From an uncultured Collinsella sp. (GTDB taxonomy: Bacteria; Actinomycetota; Coriobacteriia; Coriobacteriales; Coriobacteriaceae), in NCBI GenBank assembly GCA_938023905.1, contig CALJCO010000094.1:1-50776 (forward strand): a stretch of DNA of 50,776 bases, in the 5' to 3' direction. The notes under the pieces were generated by a model that saw only the letters and a program-made list of their open reading frames with translations, was not told the DNA's origin and made no database searches. The position numbers were made by a program, and so were the translations under genes. How positions within the stretch are numbered: position 1 is the stretch's first letter; each line of letters begins with the position of its first letter. Shown here piece after piece: positions 50,735 through 50,776 of the stretch.

Positions 50735-50776
50735 AGGGGGGTGTTCCTATAGTTTTGTCAACTGGGAAATGCTCTC

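Noticed and set aside
50414..50752. 112-residue plus-strand frame at the right edge
   Set aside because: It overlaps the HAD gene in another frame and then runs through repeat DNA, with no ribosome binding site or motif.

Overview
The window looks like a chromosomal segment of a high-G+C, strictly fermentative gut actinobacterium, most like Collinsella (Coriobacteriia). This is inferred from protein style and gene content: pyruvate formate-lyase, PTS sugar uptake, agmatine deiminase genes, and several membrane-anchored LuxR-type regulators. No rRNA, tRNA, phage or transposase gene was recognised.

Layout. 1-3.8 kb: housekeeping genes on the minus strand (degV-type gene, pflA, mtnN, engB). 4.0-9.6 kb: a sucrose/fructan unit on the minus strand: a LacI regulator, a divergent GH32, a sucrose-type PTS IIBC and a canonical GH32. 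It has near-identical operators before both lacI and the first GH32, and a possible alternative RNA fold over the ribosome binding site of the last gene. 9.9-12.3 kb: pyruvate formate-lyase encoded in two pieces, a 683-residue body carrying the Cys-Cys site and a separate 83-residue glycyl-radical protein. 12.8-14.7 kb: a KdgT-type permease and an SDR dehydrogenase. 14.9-19.6 kb: a MarR gene coupled to a heterodimeric ABC exporter. 20.1-22.2 kb: DAHP synthase and a GNAT acetyltransferase. 22.2-23.1 kb: remnants of a protein-kinase-like gene and one other gene.

23.1-39.4 kb is dominated by agmatine metabolism: two agmatine deiminases, two paralogous APC transporters, a putrescine carbamoyltransferase and three LuxR-type regulators. 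A MATE exporter, an amidohydrolase and a DUF4143-type AAA ATPase lie between them. No carbamate kinase is seen. 39.4-43.9 kb is an accessory island, by eye richer in A/T. It encodes a membrane regulator with two LuxR DNA-binding domains, a permease-ATPase fusion and a small secreted three-cysteine protein. Duplicated copies of a LuxR gene 3' end flank it. 44.3-50.5 kb: a BceAB-like ABC system, a NUDIX-Vsr fusion protein, an AraC regulator and a HAD phosphatase.

The intergenic DNA is unusually rich in long inverted repeats. Several belong to families in which the hairpin tip and junction motifs are conserved while the stem sequences differ completely from copy to copy yet stay self-complementary. 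Others act as back-to-back terminators between convergent genes and show compensatory changes between copies. With the split pyruvate formate-lyase, the island and the NUDIX-Vsr fusion, these are the most notable observations. Everything here was read from sequence by eye; no database search was run.
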